Part shown: positions 7,841 through 18,146 of the stretch, in pieces
Position numbering within the stretch: the stretch's first letter is position 1
Layout: the number at the start of each line of letters is the position of its first letter
The notes under the pieces: model-generated
The model's database searches: none
Told to the model about the DNA's origin: nothing
The model's input: only the letters and a program-made list of their open reading frames with translations
Translations under genes and position numbers: made by a program
Assembly: GCF_002875705.1 (NCBI RefSeq)
Contig: NZ_MCZZ01000121.1
Location: 58,956 to 122,955, forward strand
Origin: Vibrio sp. 10N.261.45.E2
GTDB lineage: Bacteria > Pseudomonadota > Gammaproteobacteria > Enterobacterales > Vibrionaceae
Reading direction: 5' to 3'
Length of the DNA stretch: 64,000 nucleotides

Positions 7841-8830
7841 ATGATGAACACTCAATTTAATGAATCAGTAACTCGCGTATTGGCAGAAATGAACTTCGAC
7901 TCTTTAGAGCAAGCTAACCAATACTGTCTATCACACAATGTCGATCCAAAAGCGCAGGTAATGGACACTCAACCTATCGCTTTTGAAAGCGCTGCCGATG
8001 CTTATATTCTTGGTTCAGCACTGGCACTATTTCGTAAAGCAACCAACGCAGAACAAGCAGCTAATATTATTGGCGAAGGCCTTCAAGCATTCACCAAACC
8101 CGGTAGTGTTGCAGAGCAACGTCAAGTAGGTATTGGTCATGGCGCATTGGCCGCTCGCCTTCTAAATGAAGAGAGTCACTGTTTTGCTTTTCTTGCAGGT
8201 CACGAGTCTTTTGCTGCGGCAGAAGGCGCGATCAAGATTGCACTGAACGTGAACAAATCTCGCAAAACACCATTGAAAGTTATTTTAAATGGTTTAGGTA
8301 AAGATGCGGCTTACTTAATCTCTCGCATCAATGGCTTCACCTACGTACGCACTCAATACGATTACCAAACCGGTGAGCTCGTTGAAACAGAACGTCGTCG
8401 TTTCTCACAAGGACCTCGCGGAGAGATCTTGTGTTACGGAGCCGATGATGTACGTGAAGGCGTAGCGATCATGCACAGAGAAGAAGTCGATGTAAGTATT
8501 ACGGGTAACTCAACCAATCCAACACGCTTCCAACACCCTGTTGCAGGGATCTACAAAGCCGAACGTACTCGTCAAGGTTTGCCTTACTTCTCAGTAGCTT
8601 CAGGCGGCGGTACAGGTCGAACTTTACACCCAGATAACGTGGCAGCAGGACCAGCATCTTACGGCATGACAGACACCATGGGTAGAATGCACGCAGACGC
8701 TCAGTTTGCTGGTAGCTCTTCTGTTCCTGCTCATGTAGCCATGATGGGCTTCATCGGTATGGGCAACAACCCAATGGTAGGTGCGACGGTTGCATTGGCT
8801 GTGGCAGTGAGTGAATCTCAAAACGCATAA
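7841..8830 (+). CDS. GGGtGRT family protein
   Basis: This protein of 329 residues carries the signature GGGTGRT at residues 255-261, followed by a Gly- and Met-rich C-terminus (MMGFIGMGNNPMVGATVALA). An alternative TTG at 7820 was rejected because GAGGAAAGG directly precedes the ATG pair at 7841 and 7844. No enzyme activity is known to me for the family. The glycine-rich motif could be a phosphate- or cofactor-binding loop (inference). It is the second gene of the fluoride-riboswitch operon, 24 bases after the NifU-like gene, and a terminator follows at 8932. Confidence 0.8.
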   Translation: MMNTQFNESVTRVLAEMNFDSLEQANQYCLSHNVDPKAQVMDTQPIAFESAADAYILGSALALFRKATNAEQAANIIGEGLQAFTKPGSVAEQRQVGIGHGALAARLLNEESHCFAFLAGHESFAAAEGAIKIALNVNKSRKTPLKVILNGLGKDAAYLISRINGFTYVRTQYDYQTGELVETERRRFSQGPRGEILCYGADDVREGVAIMHREEVDVSITGNSTNPTRFQHPVAGIYKAERTRQGLPYFSVASGGGTGRTLHPDNVAAGPASYGMTDTMGRMHADAQFAGSSSVPAHVAMMGFIGMGNNPMVGATVALAVAVSESQNA

Positions 8831-8931
8831 CAATAGAAGTGGTTGTCAGCTCCGAGCTGCCAAGATCGGAGTGTTGATTGAAAAACGACAATAACGAGCA
8901 ACCAAAACTCTACTCCTATCACTAAAACTAC

Positions 8932-8959
8932 ACAGCCAGCCTTATGCTGGCTGTTTTTT
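8932..8959 (+). terminator. Terminator of the riboswitch operon
   Basis: ACAGCCAGC-CTTAT-GCTGGCTGT is a perfect nine-base-pair hairpin followed by six T. It closes the NifU-like/GGGtGRT operon. Confidence 0.92.
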
Positions 8960-9029
8960 ATTCATACTTGCTCTAGTATTTATTCTTATTCAATGTTTGT
9001 ATTTAACTGCATCTTTTCAAAGGAATAAT

Positions 9030-9671
9030 ATGAAAGAGCTCATCATTCATACCATTACCGTGTTCATGGGCTTTTTTGCCATCATGAACCCTATTGCCAA
9101 TACTCCTATATTTCTGGGATTAACCGGTGACAATGATAGGGAAACAGTCAAATCAATTGCCTTCCGTTCAGTGTTTATCGCATTTATCATCGTCAGCACG
9201 TTTGCCATTTCTGGCAAGCTGATCTTCGACCTGTTTGGCATCACACTTTACGCATTGCGCATTACTGGTGGCATTCTGGTCTTCTTGATTGGCTTCCACA
9301 TGCTACAAGGTGAATCGACACACTCGAAAGCAAAAGAGAAGGTCAACTCAGATGCCCAACAAGACGCGGCGCTAAGTATCGCTGTTTCACCACTGGCAAT
9401 GCCAATACTGGCCGGCCCGGGCACCATTGCCACCGCGATGAACTTTGCTAGTACCGAAGGCATCTATGAAACCGTCATCACCATCATCGCTTTCGGCCTA
9501 TTGTGCACCTTAACCTACGTATTGTTTGTGTTTGGCGAACGCTTCGTGAAAGCCGTAGGACCAAGCGCACTAAACGTGATTACTCGAATGATGGGTTTGA
9601 TACTCGCAGTTATCGGTATGCAGATGCTGATTGAAGGGATTGAACAAGCGCATAAGGCACTGTTTGTTTGA
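9030..9671 (+). CDS. MarC/YhgN family integral membrane protein
   Basis: This is an inner-membrane protein of 213 residues with about six hydrophobic segments in two halves. The N-terminal stretch FFAIMNPIANTPIFLGLT and the central SPLAMPILAGPGTIATAM are the two family signatures of UPF0056 (MarC, YchE, YhgN). The physiological function is not established. MarC itself is no longer considered a multidrug determinant. The ATG at 9030 follows AAAGGA by five bases. The TTG at 8997 would add an implausible 11 residues. It is a single gene between terminators. Confidence 0.85.
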   Translation: MKELIIHTITVFMGFFAIMNPIANTPIFLGLTGDNDRETVKSIAFRSVFIAFIIVSTFAISGKLIFDLFGITLYALRITGGILVFLIGFHMLQGESTHSKAKEKVNSDAQQDAALSIAVSPLAMPILAGPGTIATAMNFASTEGIYETVITIIAFGLLCTLTYVLFVFGERFVKAVGPSALNVITRMMGLILAVIGMQMLIEGIEQAHKALFV

Positions 9672-9797
9672 ATGCTCATTCAAAAGGAAATATGACTCAT
9701 ATATCTGCCAATTTGTATTGTTCTGTAATGTTTTCTCATTGCAGAAAAACATCTCTAGAAAGACAAGCAATATCATTTTACAGACTTTATCCCGATA

Positions 9798-9818
9798 CGC
9801 CCTTTCATAACGAGGGCG
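9798..9818 (+). terminator. Weak hairpin between marC-like gene and dapD
   Basis: CGCCCT and AGGGCG form a six-base-pair hairpin with a nine-base loop, followed by CTCTCTTTA. It may end the marC-like transcript or act in the dapD leader. The T-run is poor. Confidence 0.4.
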
Positions 9819-9927
9819 CTCTCTTTATGATGAGTGCAATTAAATTAACTTTGCTAACGCCAGCACTCATTACTTGAGCTGCTGTTATGAAATAGCAAAA
9901 TCAAGACTCAACACATGGAGATTCAAC

Positions 9928-10959
9928 ATGGCTTTCTTTTCACTAGCCTTCGGTACGGCAACCAAAAACCGCGACAATAAAATTATTGAAGCGTTCTTCC
10001 CTAACCCACTTCTAAATCCAAGCGACGCTCTTGTAGCGGCTGTTGGTGAAGTTGCAGGTTACACTGAAGGCAACCAAGCTATCGAAATCTCTGCTGCACA
10101 AAGCGCAGAACTAGCAAAAGCATTCGCAGTAAATGATGATGCTGTTAATGCATCTTTCGCAGAAAAAGCAGCAGCATCTGAACAGCCACTTGTTCTTGTT
10201 GTTCTTGCAGTTGACGAGAAGCCAGCATCAGTTGCTGAAGGCTTCCTAAAACTGCAACTTATCTCTAACCGCCTAGTTCAACCACACGGTACGGTACTAG
10301 ACGGCATCTTCGGTCTACTGCACAACATCGCATGGACAAACGAAGGCCCAATCGACCTTCCTGAACTGGCTGAGCGTCAAATCGAAGCTCGCCTTGCTGG
10401 TCGCGCTCTATCTGTAGATTGCGTAGACAAGTTCCCTAAAATGGTGGATTACGTGGTACCAACAGGTATTCGTATTGCTGATACTTCTCGTGTTCGTCTT
10501 GGCGCACATGTAGGCGAAGGCACAACAGTAATGCACGAAGGTTTCATCAACTTCAATGCAGGTACAACTGGCGTAAGTATGGTTGAAGGTCGTATCTCTG
10601 CAGGTGTTGTGGTTGGTAACGGTTCAGACATCGGCGGTGGCGCTTCTATCATGGGTACTCTGTCTGGTGGCGGTACTATGGTTATCTCTATCGGCGAAAA
10701 CTGCCTACTAGGCGCAAACGCTGGTCTTGGCTTCCCAATGGGCGACCGTTGTACGGTTGAATCTGGTCTTTACGTGACTGCGGGTACTAAGGTTCGCATG
10801 CTAGATAAAGAAGGCAACGAAGTGGAAATCATTAAAGCTCGCGATCTAGCTGGCGTTTCTGATCTTCTGTTCCGTCGTAACTCAATCACTGGCCAAATTG
10901 AATGTCTTGCGAACAAGTCAGCTGTTGAACTGAACAGCGAGCTACACAGCAACAACTAA
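9928..10959 (+). CDS. dapD: 2,3,4,5-tetrahydropyridine-2,6-dicarboxylate N-succinyltransferase (long form)
   Basis: DapD transfers succinyl from succinyl-CoA to tetrahydrodipicolinate in the succinylase branch of lysine and diaminopimelate synthesis. The protein of 343 residues is the long form found in Vibrio and Pseudomonas, not the 274-residue E. coli type. The C-terminal half has the hexapeptide-repeat left-handed beta-helix (GAHVGEGTTVMHEGFINFNA, VVGNGSDIGGGASIMG, ENCLLGANAGLG). The ATG at 9928 has GGAG seven bases upstream and gives the known start MAFFSLAFGTATKN. The 18 extra in-frame residues upstream were rejected. It is a monocistronic gene with its own terminator. Confidence 0.95.
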   Translation: MAFFSLAFGTATKNRDNKIIEAFFPNPLLNPSDALVAAVGEVAGYTEGNQAIEISAAQSAELAKAFAVNDDAVNASFAEKAAASEQPLVLVVLAVDEKPASVAEGFLKLQLISNRLVQPHGTVLDGIFGLLHNIAWTNEGPIDLPELAERQIEARLAGRALSVDCVDKFPKMVDYVVPTGIRIADTSRVRLGAHVGEGTTVMHEGFINFNAGTTGVSMVEGRISAGVVVGNGSDIGGGASIMGTLSGGGTMVISIGENCLLGANAGLGFPMGDRCTVESGLYVTAGTKVRMLDKEGNEVEIIKARDLAGVSDLLFRRNSITGQIECLANKSAVELNSELHSNN

Positions 10960-10987
10960 TCTAAGCGCTAAATGCTAAAAAATACGA

Positions 10988-11018
10988 AGCCGTTGGGGTT
11001 AAATCCAACGGCTTTTCT
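10988..11018 (+). terminator. Terminator of dapD
   Basis: AGCCGTTGG and CCAACGGCT form a nine-base-pair stem around an eight-base loop, followed by TTTTCTTTT. It may also work weakly for the convergent lipoprotein gene. Confidence 0.88.
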
Positions 11019-11042
11019 TTTATTGGTGTCAAACTGAAAGGG

Positions 11043-11576
11043 CTACGCTTTCTCTGCTGCTAGCTGCTCAAGTGCTTGAATAGAGGTTTCTGACACAAGC
11101 GTACCATCCATGTAGTAGCTGACCTTGTCGCCATCACGAACACCCGTCAGAACAGCTTTCTGGCCATCGTTGTAAGTAATGTCCATGCGAATCGTGTTCT
11201 CATCGATCTGCTGCATCTCACCCCATTCAATCTGACGATTATTGAAGCCAAGTGGTGCTTCTTTCAATGAATCGTCTAGGCTATCGTTCACATCGATCAT
11301 GGTGTCAACTTTGCTATCAAAAATGTGAGGCGCGCCTGTTAGGGGGTTTTTACCCGCCCAGAATTCGATTGAGTTAAAGACAATGTAATCGGCTGCGGTG
11401 GTTAACGCGTAAACAGGAGCGAGTAAGAAGTTGACGCCCGCACGAGCGTAACGGTTATCTACCACCTCAACGTTGAACTTCATTAATTTCCCAGTAACCG
11501 CGTTACTACCGACACACCCAGCTAACGACATGACAATCGCTGCCACTGCAACGGCTTTTGTAATTGTTGTTTTCAT
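11043..11576 (-). CDS. DUF3332 family lipoprotein
   Basis: This protein of 177 residues starts with a lipoprotein signal peptide. MKTTITKAVAVAAIVMSLAG is followed by a lipobox Cys at position 21 (LAGC), so it should be anchored to a membrane facing the periplasm. The segment ALTTAADYIVFNSIEFW is characteristic of the DUF3332 family, which has no known function. The C-terminal half is predicted soluble with beta-strand character. It is a single gene convergent with dapD. The upstream spacer shows no obvious operator. Confidence 0.75.
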   Translation of the reverse strand: MKTTITKAVAVAAIVMSLAGCVGSNAVTGKLMKFNVEVVDNRYARAGVNFLLAPVYALTTAADYIVFNSIEFWAGKNPLTGAPHIFDSKVDTMIDVNDSLDDSLKEAPLGFNNRQIEWGEMQQIDENTIRMDITYNDGQKAVLTGVRDGDKVSYYMDGTLVSETSIQALEQLAAEKA

Positions 11577-11754
11577 AGATCCCTCTTATGCCACGATGAT
11601 TAATTCAGTTTTTGCATAGCCGAACGAAACTTCCTTGCTCGAGAGCAAGAATTATTCGCCTAACAAATTGATTCCATAACATTTAGCGTAGTGGAGATTT
11701 TTAGAACAGCAAACTGCAAACTTCTATTTTTTCGTCTTGGTTCCTAAATTTTGA

Positions 11755-11791
11755 CAAATAAAAAAGCGCAGACCTTTCGACCTGCGCTTTT
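11755..11791 (-). terminator. Terminator of purL
   Basis: On the minus strand AAAAGCGCAG pairs with CTGCGCTTTT around a ten-base loop, followed by a T-rich run. It lies 50 bases after the purL stop. Confidence 0.88.
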
Positions 11792-11839
11792 GATTTTTGC
11801 TTAACCTAGCCTAGATTAATACGTCATGTAAAAAGGTGA

Positions 11840-14800
11840 TTAACCCATATTCTTACGAGCATTTTGGAACATACGCATCCAAGCACCATTCTCGCCCCAA
11901 CCTTCTGGAGACCAAGAGTTAGCAACTGTGCGGAATACACGCTCTGGGTGAGGCATCATGATAGTCACGCGGCCATCCGTCGTTGTTAAACCTGTGATAG
12001 CGTTTGGCGAACCGTTCGGGTTGTTCGGGTATTGCTGCGTTTGGTTACCGTTGTTATCAACGTAACGTAGGGCAACTGTACCTGAGTTTTCAATCGCGTT
12101 TAGGTGATCGTTGTCACGTACTTCTACGCGGCCTTCACCGTGAGAAACTGCGATTGGCATACGAGAACCTTCCATGCCGTTGAAGAATACAGAGTCTGAC
12201 TTCTGAACTTCAACCAGGCTGAAACGTGCTTCAAAGCGCTCAGATTCGTTGCGAACGAAACGTGGCCAGTACTCAGCACCCGGGATAAGTTCACGTAAGT
12301 TAGACAGCATCTGACAACCGTTACACACACCTAGAGAGAAGGTATCTTCACGCTTGAAGAAGTTTTCAAACTGGTCACGAGTCGAGTCGTTAAACAGAAC
12401 CGACTTAGCCCAACCTTCACCAGCACCTAGTACGTCACCGTAAGAGAAGCCACCACATGCTACAAGGCCGTTGTACTCTTCTAGAACCGCTTGACCCGTT
12501 AGGATATCGCTCATGTGAATATCTGTTGCTTCGAAGCCTGCACGGTCGAATGCTGCTGCCATTTCAACGTGAGAGTTAACACCCTGCTCACGTAGGATCG
12601 CCATCTTAGGCTTAGCGCCTTTGTTGATGTAAGGAGCGGCAACGTCTTCGTTTACGTCAAAGCTTAGCTTCACGTTCAGACCTGGGTCTGAGTTGTCTTT
12701 CTTCGCTTCGTGCTCTTGGTCTGCACATACTGGGTTATCACGTAGACCTTGCATCTTATGCGTTGTCTCAGCCCAGATAGTACGTAGTTCAGTACGGTTA
12801 CGCTCGATAACAACAGATTCACCAGACTTAATCACTAGCTCATCAGACGCTTCAACTGAACCAATAACGTGTGAACATGCTTCTAGGCCATTTGCTGTAA
12901 GCGTAGAAAGAACCGCGTCTAGGTCATCGTTACGAACTTGGATGACTGCACCTAGCTCTTCGTTGAATAGTGCTGCTAGAGCATCTTCGCTGTTCTCTGA
13001 TGCAGATAAAAGCGCAGCAATATCAGCATTAACACCACAGTGACCTGCGAATGCCATTTCAGCTAGAGTAACGAATAGACCACCATCGCCTTTATCGTGG
13101 TAAGCCACAACTTGGTCGTTAGCAACCAGTGCTTGAACGCCTTCGTAGAAGCCTTTTAACTGTGCTGCGTTGTCTACGTCTGCGGGCTTATCACCAAGCT
13201 GCTTGTAAACTTGCGCTAGTGCCGTTGCACCTAGACGGTTTTTGCCGTTACCTAGGTCGATAAGTACTAGGCTTGAAGCGCCCTTATCTGTACGTAGTTG
13301 AGGGGTAATCGTCTTACGAACATCTTCAACACGAGCAAATGCAGTGATAACAAGAGATAGCGGAGAAGTTACTTCTTTCTGCTCGCCGTTCTCTTCCCAC
13401 TTAGTCTTCATCGACATAGAGTCTTTACCCACTGGGATAGTAAGACCTAGAGCTGGGCATAGCTCTTCACCAACCGCTTTCACCGCTTCGTAAAGACCTG
13501 CATCTTCACCAGGGTGACCCGCTGGAGACATCCAGTTAGCCGACAATTTAATGTGTTTGATATCGCCGATGTTGGTCGCAGCGATGTTTGTGATTGCTTC
13601 ACCAACCGCTAGACGAGCCGATGCGCCAAAGTCTAGTAGTGCCACTGGCGTACGCTCACCAAGAGACATTGCTTCACCGTGGTAAGAGTCGTAACTAGCT
13701 GCAGTTACAGCACAGTTAGCAACAGGAACCTGCCATGGGCCAACCATTTGGTCACGAGCAACAAGGCCAGTTACCGAGCGGTCACCGATAGTGATAAGGA
13801 ATGTTTTCTCTGCAACAGTAGGTAGACGAAGAACACGGTCAACCGCTTCGTTCATCTCGATACCAGAACGGTCAATCGCAGGGTTGTTTGCTTTTAGCGT
13901 TTTCGCATCACGGTGCATCTTAGGTGTTTTACCTAATAGGATGTCCATTGGCATATCAATTGGCGTGTTGTCGAAGTGTGAATCTTCTAGTTTAAGTTCA
14001 CGCTCTTCCGTTGCTTTACCAACCACTGCGTACGGTGCACGCTCACGCTTACAAATAGCGTCGAACGTTGCCATGTCTTTATCAGCAACCGCCATTACGT
14101 AACGCTCTTGAGATTCGTTACACCAGATCTCAAGAGGGCTCATGCCCGGCTCATCGTTTGGTACGTCACGTAGGTTGAAGATACCACCACGCTCGCCATC
14201 GTCTACTAGCTCAGGAAGTGCATTTGAGATACCGCCAGCGCCCACATCGTGGATGAAGGCGATTGGGTTCGCATCACCTAGCTGCCAACAACGGTCGATA
14301 ACTTCCTGACAACGACGTTCCATCTCTGGGTTTTCACGTTGTACCGAAGCGAAATCGAGGTCTTCAGAAGAAGAGCCAGAATCCATTGAAGATGCCGCAC
14401 CGCCACCAAGGCCAATGTTCATAGCAGGACCGCCAAGAACGATTAGGCTTGCACCTACTGGGATCTCTTTCTTCTGAACGTGCTCATCACGGATGTTACC
14501 AAGACCACCAGCTAGCATGATTGGCTTGTGGTAACCACGTACTTCTTCACCTGCGTGAGAGTTTACTTTCTCTTCGTAAGTACGGAAGTAACCTAGCAGG
14601 TTTGGACGACCAAATTCGTTGTTGAATGCAGCGCCACCAAGAGGGCCTTCAAGCATGATGTCCAATGCAGTAACAATGCGGCTTGGCTTGCCGAAGTCAG
14701 TTTCCCAAGGTTGAACAAAGTTCGGGATCTTAAGGTTGGATACAGAGAACGCCACTAAGCCTGCTTTCGGCTTACCACCAATACCTGTAGCGCCTTCATC

Positions 14801-15754
14801 ACGGATCTCACCGCCTGAACCTGTAGATGCGCCCGGCCAAGGAGAGATTGCCGTTGGGTGGTTGTGCGTTTCAACTTTCATCAAGATGTGTGTTTTTTCT
14901 TGGTGATAGTTGTACTGACGAGTTTTTGGATCTGGGAAGAAACGACCTACTTCAGAACCTGTCATCACTGCTGCATTATCTTTGTATGCAGAAAGTACGT
15001 TATCAGGAGTAACTTCAAACGTATTTTTGATCATTTTAAACAGTGACTTTTCTTGCTTAACGCCATCGATAGTCCAATCAGCGTTAAAGATCTTGTGACG
15101 ACAGTGCTCTGAGTTCGCTTGTGCAAACATCATTAGCTCGATGTCAGTCGGGTTACGACCTAGCTTCTCAGTAAAACTTTCAAGAAGGTAATCAATCTCA
15201 TCTTCTGCAAGTGCTAGACCTAGGGTAACGTTTGCTTCTTCAAGCGCTTTACGTCCACCAGTTAATAGGTCAACTTCCGCATAAGGAGCAGGCTCAGCAA
15301 CTCTAAATAGTGCAGCCGCTGATTCGAAGTCACTGAAAACCACTTCCATCATACGGTCGTGTAGGATTGCTTTCAGCTCAACAAGTTGAAGCTCAGAAAG
15401 TTCAGCAGAGGTTTCTATGTAGAAAGCAGTACCGCGCTCTAGACGTGACACTTTAGCCAGTCCGCAGTTGTGTGCGATATCTGTTGATTTTGAAGACCAA
15501 GGCGAGATAGTGCCCGGGCGTGGCGTTGCAAGCAGCAGTAAACCTTCAGGTTCATGCTCTTCAATCGTTGGACCGTAAGTCAGTAGCTTCTCTAGCTTCT
15601 CAACTTCAGACTCATCTAGGTCTGCCGTTAGATCAGCAAAGTGGGCAAACTCAGCGTAAATACCTGTTACAGGCAAGCTTAATTCACGACAAAGCTCTAA
15701 AAGCTTGTTAACACGAAACTCAGATAGAGCTGGGGAGCCACGCAAAATTCTCAT
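11840..15754 (-). CDS. purL: Phosphoribosylformylglycinamidine synthase
   Basis: This is the large single-chain FGAR amidotransferase of 1304 residues, which makes FGAM from FGAR, glutamine and ATP in step four of purine synthesis. The N-terminal domain begins [13 protein letters not shown]. The ATP-binding AIRS-like halves include [16 protein letters not shown] and [13 protein letters not shown]. The C-terminal glutaminase carries the nucleophile Cys in [10 protein letters not shown] and the HPE of MMPHPERVF. Length and domain order match E. coli PurL (1295). A PurR box lies upstream at 15931. It is monocistronic and divergent from mltF, as in other Vibrio genomes I remember. Confidence 0.97.
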   Translation of the reverse strand: MRILRGSPALSEFRVNKLLELCRELSLPVTGIYAEFAHFADLTADLDESEVEKLEKLLTYGPTIEEHEPEGLLLLATPRPGTISPWSSKSTDIAHNCGLAKVSRLERGTAFYIETSAELSELQLVELKAILHDRMMEVVFSDFESAAALFRVAEPAPYAEVDLLTGGRKALEEANVTLGLALAEDEIDYLLESFTEKLGRNPTDIELMMFAQANSEHCRHKIFNADWTIDGVKQEKSLFKMIKNTFEVTPDNVLSAYKDNAAVMTGSEVGRFFPDPKTRQYNYHQEKTHILMKVETHNHPTAISPWPGASTGSGGEIRDEGATGIGGKPKAGLVAFSVSNLKIPNFVQPWETDFGKPSRIVTALDIMLEGPLGGAAFNNEFGRPNLLGYFRTYEEKVNSHAGEEVRGYHKPIMLAGGLGNIRDEHVQKKEIPVGASLIVLGGPAMNIGLGGGAASSMDSGSSSEDLDFASVQRENPEMERRCQEVIDRCWQLGDANPIAFIHDVGAGGISNALPELVDDGERGGIFNLRDVPNDEPGMSPLEIWCNESQERYVMAVADKDMATFDAICKRERAPYAVVGKATEERELKLEDSHFDNTPIDMPMDILLGKTPKMHRDAKTLKANNPAIDRSGIEMNEAVDRVLRLPTVAEKTFLITIGDRSVTGLVARDQMVGPWQVPVANCAVTAASYDSYHGEAMSLGERTPVALLDFGASARLAVGEAITNIAATNIGDIKHIKLSANWMSPAGHPGEDAGLYEAVKAVGEELCPALGLTIPVGKDSMSMKTKWEENGEQKEVTSPLSLVITAFARVEDVRKTITPQLRTDKGASSLVLIDLGNGKNRLGATALAQVYKQLGDKPADVDNAAQLKGFYEGVQALVANDQVVAYHDKGDGGLFVTLAEMAFAGHCGVNADIAALLSASENSEDALAALFNEELGAVIQVRNDDLDAVLSTLTANGLEACSHVIGSVEASDELVIKSGESVVIERNRTELRTIWAETTHKMQGLRDNPVCADQEHEAKKDNSDPGLNVKLSFDVNEDVAAPYINKGAKPKMAILREQGVNSHVEMAAAFDRAGFEATDIHMSDILTGQAVLEEYNGLVACGGFSYGDVLGAGEGWAKSVLFNDSTRDQFENFFKREDTFSLGVCNGCQMLSNLRELIPGAEYWPRFVRNESERFEARFSLVEVQKSDSVFFNGMEGSRMPIAVSHGEGRVEVRDNDHLNAIENSGTVALRYVDNNGNQTQQYPNNPNGSPNAITGLTTTDGRVTIMMPHPERVFRTVANSWSPEGWGENGAWMRMFQNARKNMG

Positions 15755-15930
15755 GTGCTTACGTCTCTTATGCAGTTGATTAAGGTAGTATTGGAATAAA
15801 TTCAGTGGGTTACAGGAACAACCTAACTGTTTTCTTCGAAGCTATTCCCGAAGGTTGCCAAACCTATGCCGATTCCACCTCTTCAATGCGAGCGCATTAT
15901 AAAGCATTTCTTTTTGTGACGTAACACCAA

Positions 15931-15946
15931 AAGCAACCGTTTGCGT
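15931..15946 (-). promoter_or_regulatory. PurR operator of purL
   Basis: On the minus strand ACGCAAACGGTTGCTT is a near match to the PurR consensus ACGCAAACGTTTNCNT. It lies 177 bases upstream of the purL start and 138 bases upstream of mltF in the divergent promoter region. Repression of purL by PurR with hypoxanthine or guanine is the expected control. Confidence 0.8.
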
Positions 15947-16083
15947 GATTTTTTTTATCTTTCTGCGTAAATGGTACTTTTGCTGCATTTATCACCACTT
16001 TTACAACTGTTTAATTAAACCTACTTTGCCAGCCTTGCGGGGTTTGGTATAAAGGAGCTTCCACTTTTCGAGATTTCATTTTG

Positions 16084-17652
16084 ATGCCTAAATTTACGCT
16101 CATCTTTTCGTCTAAATTCATTCTGCTCGTTATCGCTCTAGTTGGGCTAGCGGGATGCCAGATAGAATCTGAACCTAAAAGTGTCCTTGAGCAGATACGA
16201 GATCGTGGCGTTCTTCGTGTCGGCACCCTCAATAACCAACTCTCTTATTACATCGGCCCTGATGGCCCTGCAGGCTTAGATTACGAATTGGCTCGTGAGT
16301 TTGCGCAGGAGCTTGGTGTAAAGCTTGAGGTTAAGCCCGCTTACCGTTTGTCTGGCTTATTCCCAGCCCTGCAGAAAGGCGAAATCGACCTTATCGCGAC
16401 CGGTTTAACGCAAAACAACAAACTGACACGCGCTTATCGCGCCGCGCCTGCTTATTACTATGTGAGCCAACAAGTCGTATATAAAAAAGGCCAATGGCGA
16501 CCAAGAAATCTTGAACAACTGATCAAGTTTGAGAATGAGCGTCAGGCTGAGTTCGTAAAAGCACAAGCTGAATCAGAAGATGCGGTATCTAGCGAGACAC
16601 TGACGCCATCTTTGGTGGTGGTCAAAGACTCACACTTTGAACCAACACTAAAACAGCTACAAAAAACACACGATGACTTCATCTACGACGCAGTCGGCAA
16701 TGCAGACATCAATGACCTGCTAAAAGAGGTATCGACTGGCGAACGCTTATTCACTGTGGCGGACTCGATAGAGTTATCACTCGCACAACGTTTATACCCA
16801 GACGTAGCTTTGGCTTTTGAACTGACAGAAGACCAACCGATCTCTTGGTATTTGCAGAAGTCTGAAGATGAAAGCCTGTATGCTTTGTTGATTGAGTTCT
16901 TCGGTAATCTAAAACAATCTGGTGAACTGGCTTCACTGGAAGAGAAATACATCGGACATATCGGTACCTTTGACTACGTTGATACTCGTGCCTTTATCCG
17001 TGCGCTAGACAGCAAGTTACCAAAATGGTCACCGCTATTTCAAAAGTACTCCCAAGAATTTGATTGGCGTTTGATTGCCGCTTTGGCATACCAAGAGTCA
17101 CACTGGAACCCAGTTGCACGTTCACCAACAGGTGTGCGAGGCATGATGATGTTGACACTGCCAACTGCGAAGAGTGTTGGTGTAACCAACCGTCTCGACC
17201 CGAAACAATCTGTACAAGGCGGTGTTGAGTACCTGCGTCGCATCGTTAACCGAGTGCCAGATTCTATCACTCAGCACGAGAAGATCTGGTTTGCCCTAGC
17301 CTCATACAACGTAGGTTATGGACACATGATGGACGCTCGTCGCTTAACCAAAGCACAAGGTGGTGATCCTGATGCTTGGGGTGATGTGAAAGACCGATTA
17401 CCTTTATTGAGACAGAAGAAATATTACAGCCAAACCCGTTACGGGTATGCACGTGGTGATGAAGCGAGAAATTACGTTGAAAACATTCGCCGTTATTACC
17501 AAAGCATTATTGGCCATGTAAATAAGCGTAATAAAGAACAAGAAGCGACTCTGGAAGATTTGGTCGTGATCCCACCTTTAGAAACCTCAGGTGCTGAATC
17601 AAGTATTAGCGCAGCTCAGTCGACAGTAAGCAGTTCTGAGCCTTCGCAGTAA
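16084..17652 (+). CDS. mltF: Membrane-bound lytic murein transglycosylase F
   Basis: MltF cleaves the glycan strand of peptidoglycan to 1,6-anhydromuropeptides. The 522-residue protein has a signal peptide ending in a lipobox (LVGLAGC, Cys25), an SBP3-like periplasmic-binding domain (about 40-280; RVGTLNNQLSYYIG, LPALQ-like QKGEIDLIATGLT) and a C-terminal SLT domain. The catalytic Glu338 sits in YQESHWNPVARSPTG. Downstream motifs include ASYNVGYGHMMDARRL. The ATG at 16084 was chosen over the TTG one codon earlier. It is divergent from purL and ends at a strong terminator. Confidence 0.93.
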   Translation: MPKFTLIFSSKFILLVIALVGLAGCQIESEPKSVLEQIRDRGVLRVGTLNNQLSYYIGPDGPAGLDYELAREFAQELGVKLEVKPAYRLSGLFPALQKGEIDLIATGLTQNNKLTRAYRAAPAYYYVSQQVVYKKGQWRPRNLEQLIKFENERQAEFVKAQAESEDAVSSETLTPSLVVVKDSHFEPTLKQLQKTHDDFIYDAVGNADINDLLKEVSTGERLFTVADSIELSLAQRLYPDVALAFELTEDQPISWYLQKSEDESLYALLIEFFGNLKQSGELASLEEKYIGHIGTFDYVDTRAFIRALDSKLPKWSPLFQKYSQEFDWRLIAALAYQESHWNPVARSPTGVRGMMMLTLPTAKSVGVTNRLDPKQSVQGGVEYLRRIVNRVPDSITQHEKIWFALASYNVGYGHMMDARRLTKAQGGDPDAWGDVKDRLPLLRQKKYYSQTRYGYARGDEARNYVENIRRYYQSIIGHVNKRNKEQEATLEDLVVIPPLETSGAESSISAAQSTVSSSEPSQ

Positions 17653-17660
17653 AAACTAAA

Positions 17661-17693
17661 AGAGCAATGCCATTAAGCATTGCTCTTTTTTAT
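17661..17693 (+). terminator. Terminator of mltF
   Basis: AGAGCAATGC and GCATTGCTCT form a perfect ten-base-pair stem with a six-base loop, followed by TTTTTATT. Confidence 0.93.
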
Positions 17694-17953
17694 TGTGCTT
17701 TTTACAACGGCACGTAAAAGAATAAGCTCGACAAAAAGCAGTGAAACTCGATGTGTCATATTGCAGTAACAATCGAACTTTATAACGACACACCATAATC
17801 GAAATACGCTCTGTTGCACTTCAGTGCTGAGTTTTAGCTAGAACTGCTCTTCTAGGTAAGCCAAGCGCGCGACAGGTCAAATAAACGAATAACACTATAA
17901 TTAAATCGTTAGTCCAAACTAAAAAGTCAGACGACAAATAGGAAATCATTGAA

Positions 17954-18085
17954 ATGATGAAGAAACTGAAATCGAAACGCCTTGATAAGACCGTTGCAGC
18001 AAACCGTCGTAAGCGTATGCTTTCAAATAACAAGAAGAAGATCATTTGGCGCAACCGTGCTTTCATGCAGATGATTGCTGAGTAA
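17954..18085 (+). CDS. Small basic protein of unknown function
   Basis: This short ORF encodes 43 residues, starting MMKKLKSKRLDKTVAANRRK and ending IIWRNRAFMQMIAE. It is very rich in Lys, Arg and Asn, with no Cys, signal peptide or membrane segment. AGGA lies ten bases upstream of the first ATG. It sits alone between the mltF terminator and tadA. An inverted repeat follows 25 bases after the stop. The composition suggests nucleic-acid or ribosome contact, but I do not recognise the family. Codon use looks normal for the window, which favours a real gene. Confidence 0.55.
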   Translation: MMKKLKSKRLDKTVAANRRKRMLSNNKKKIIWRNRAFMQMIAE

Positions 18086-18110
18086 ATATAATTACCAAGT
18101 AAGTTTGCTT

Positions 18111-18134
18111 GGCACTCTTGCGATTGAGAGTGCC
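18111..18134. repeat. Inverted repeat between small ORF and tadA
   Basis: GGCACTCT and AGAGTGCC form an eight-base-pair hairpin with an eight-base loop. No T-run follows on either strand, so any terminator function is uncertain. Confidence 0.45.
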
Positions 18135-18146
18135 GAAAGCAGGCTG

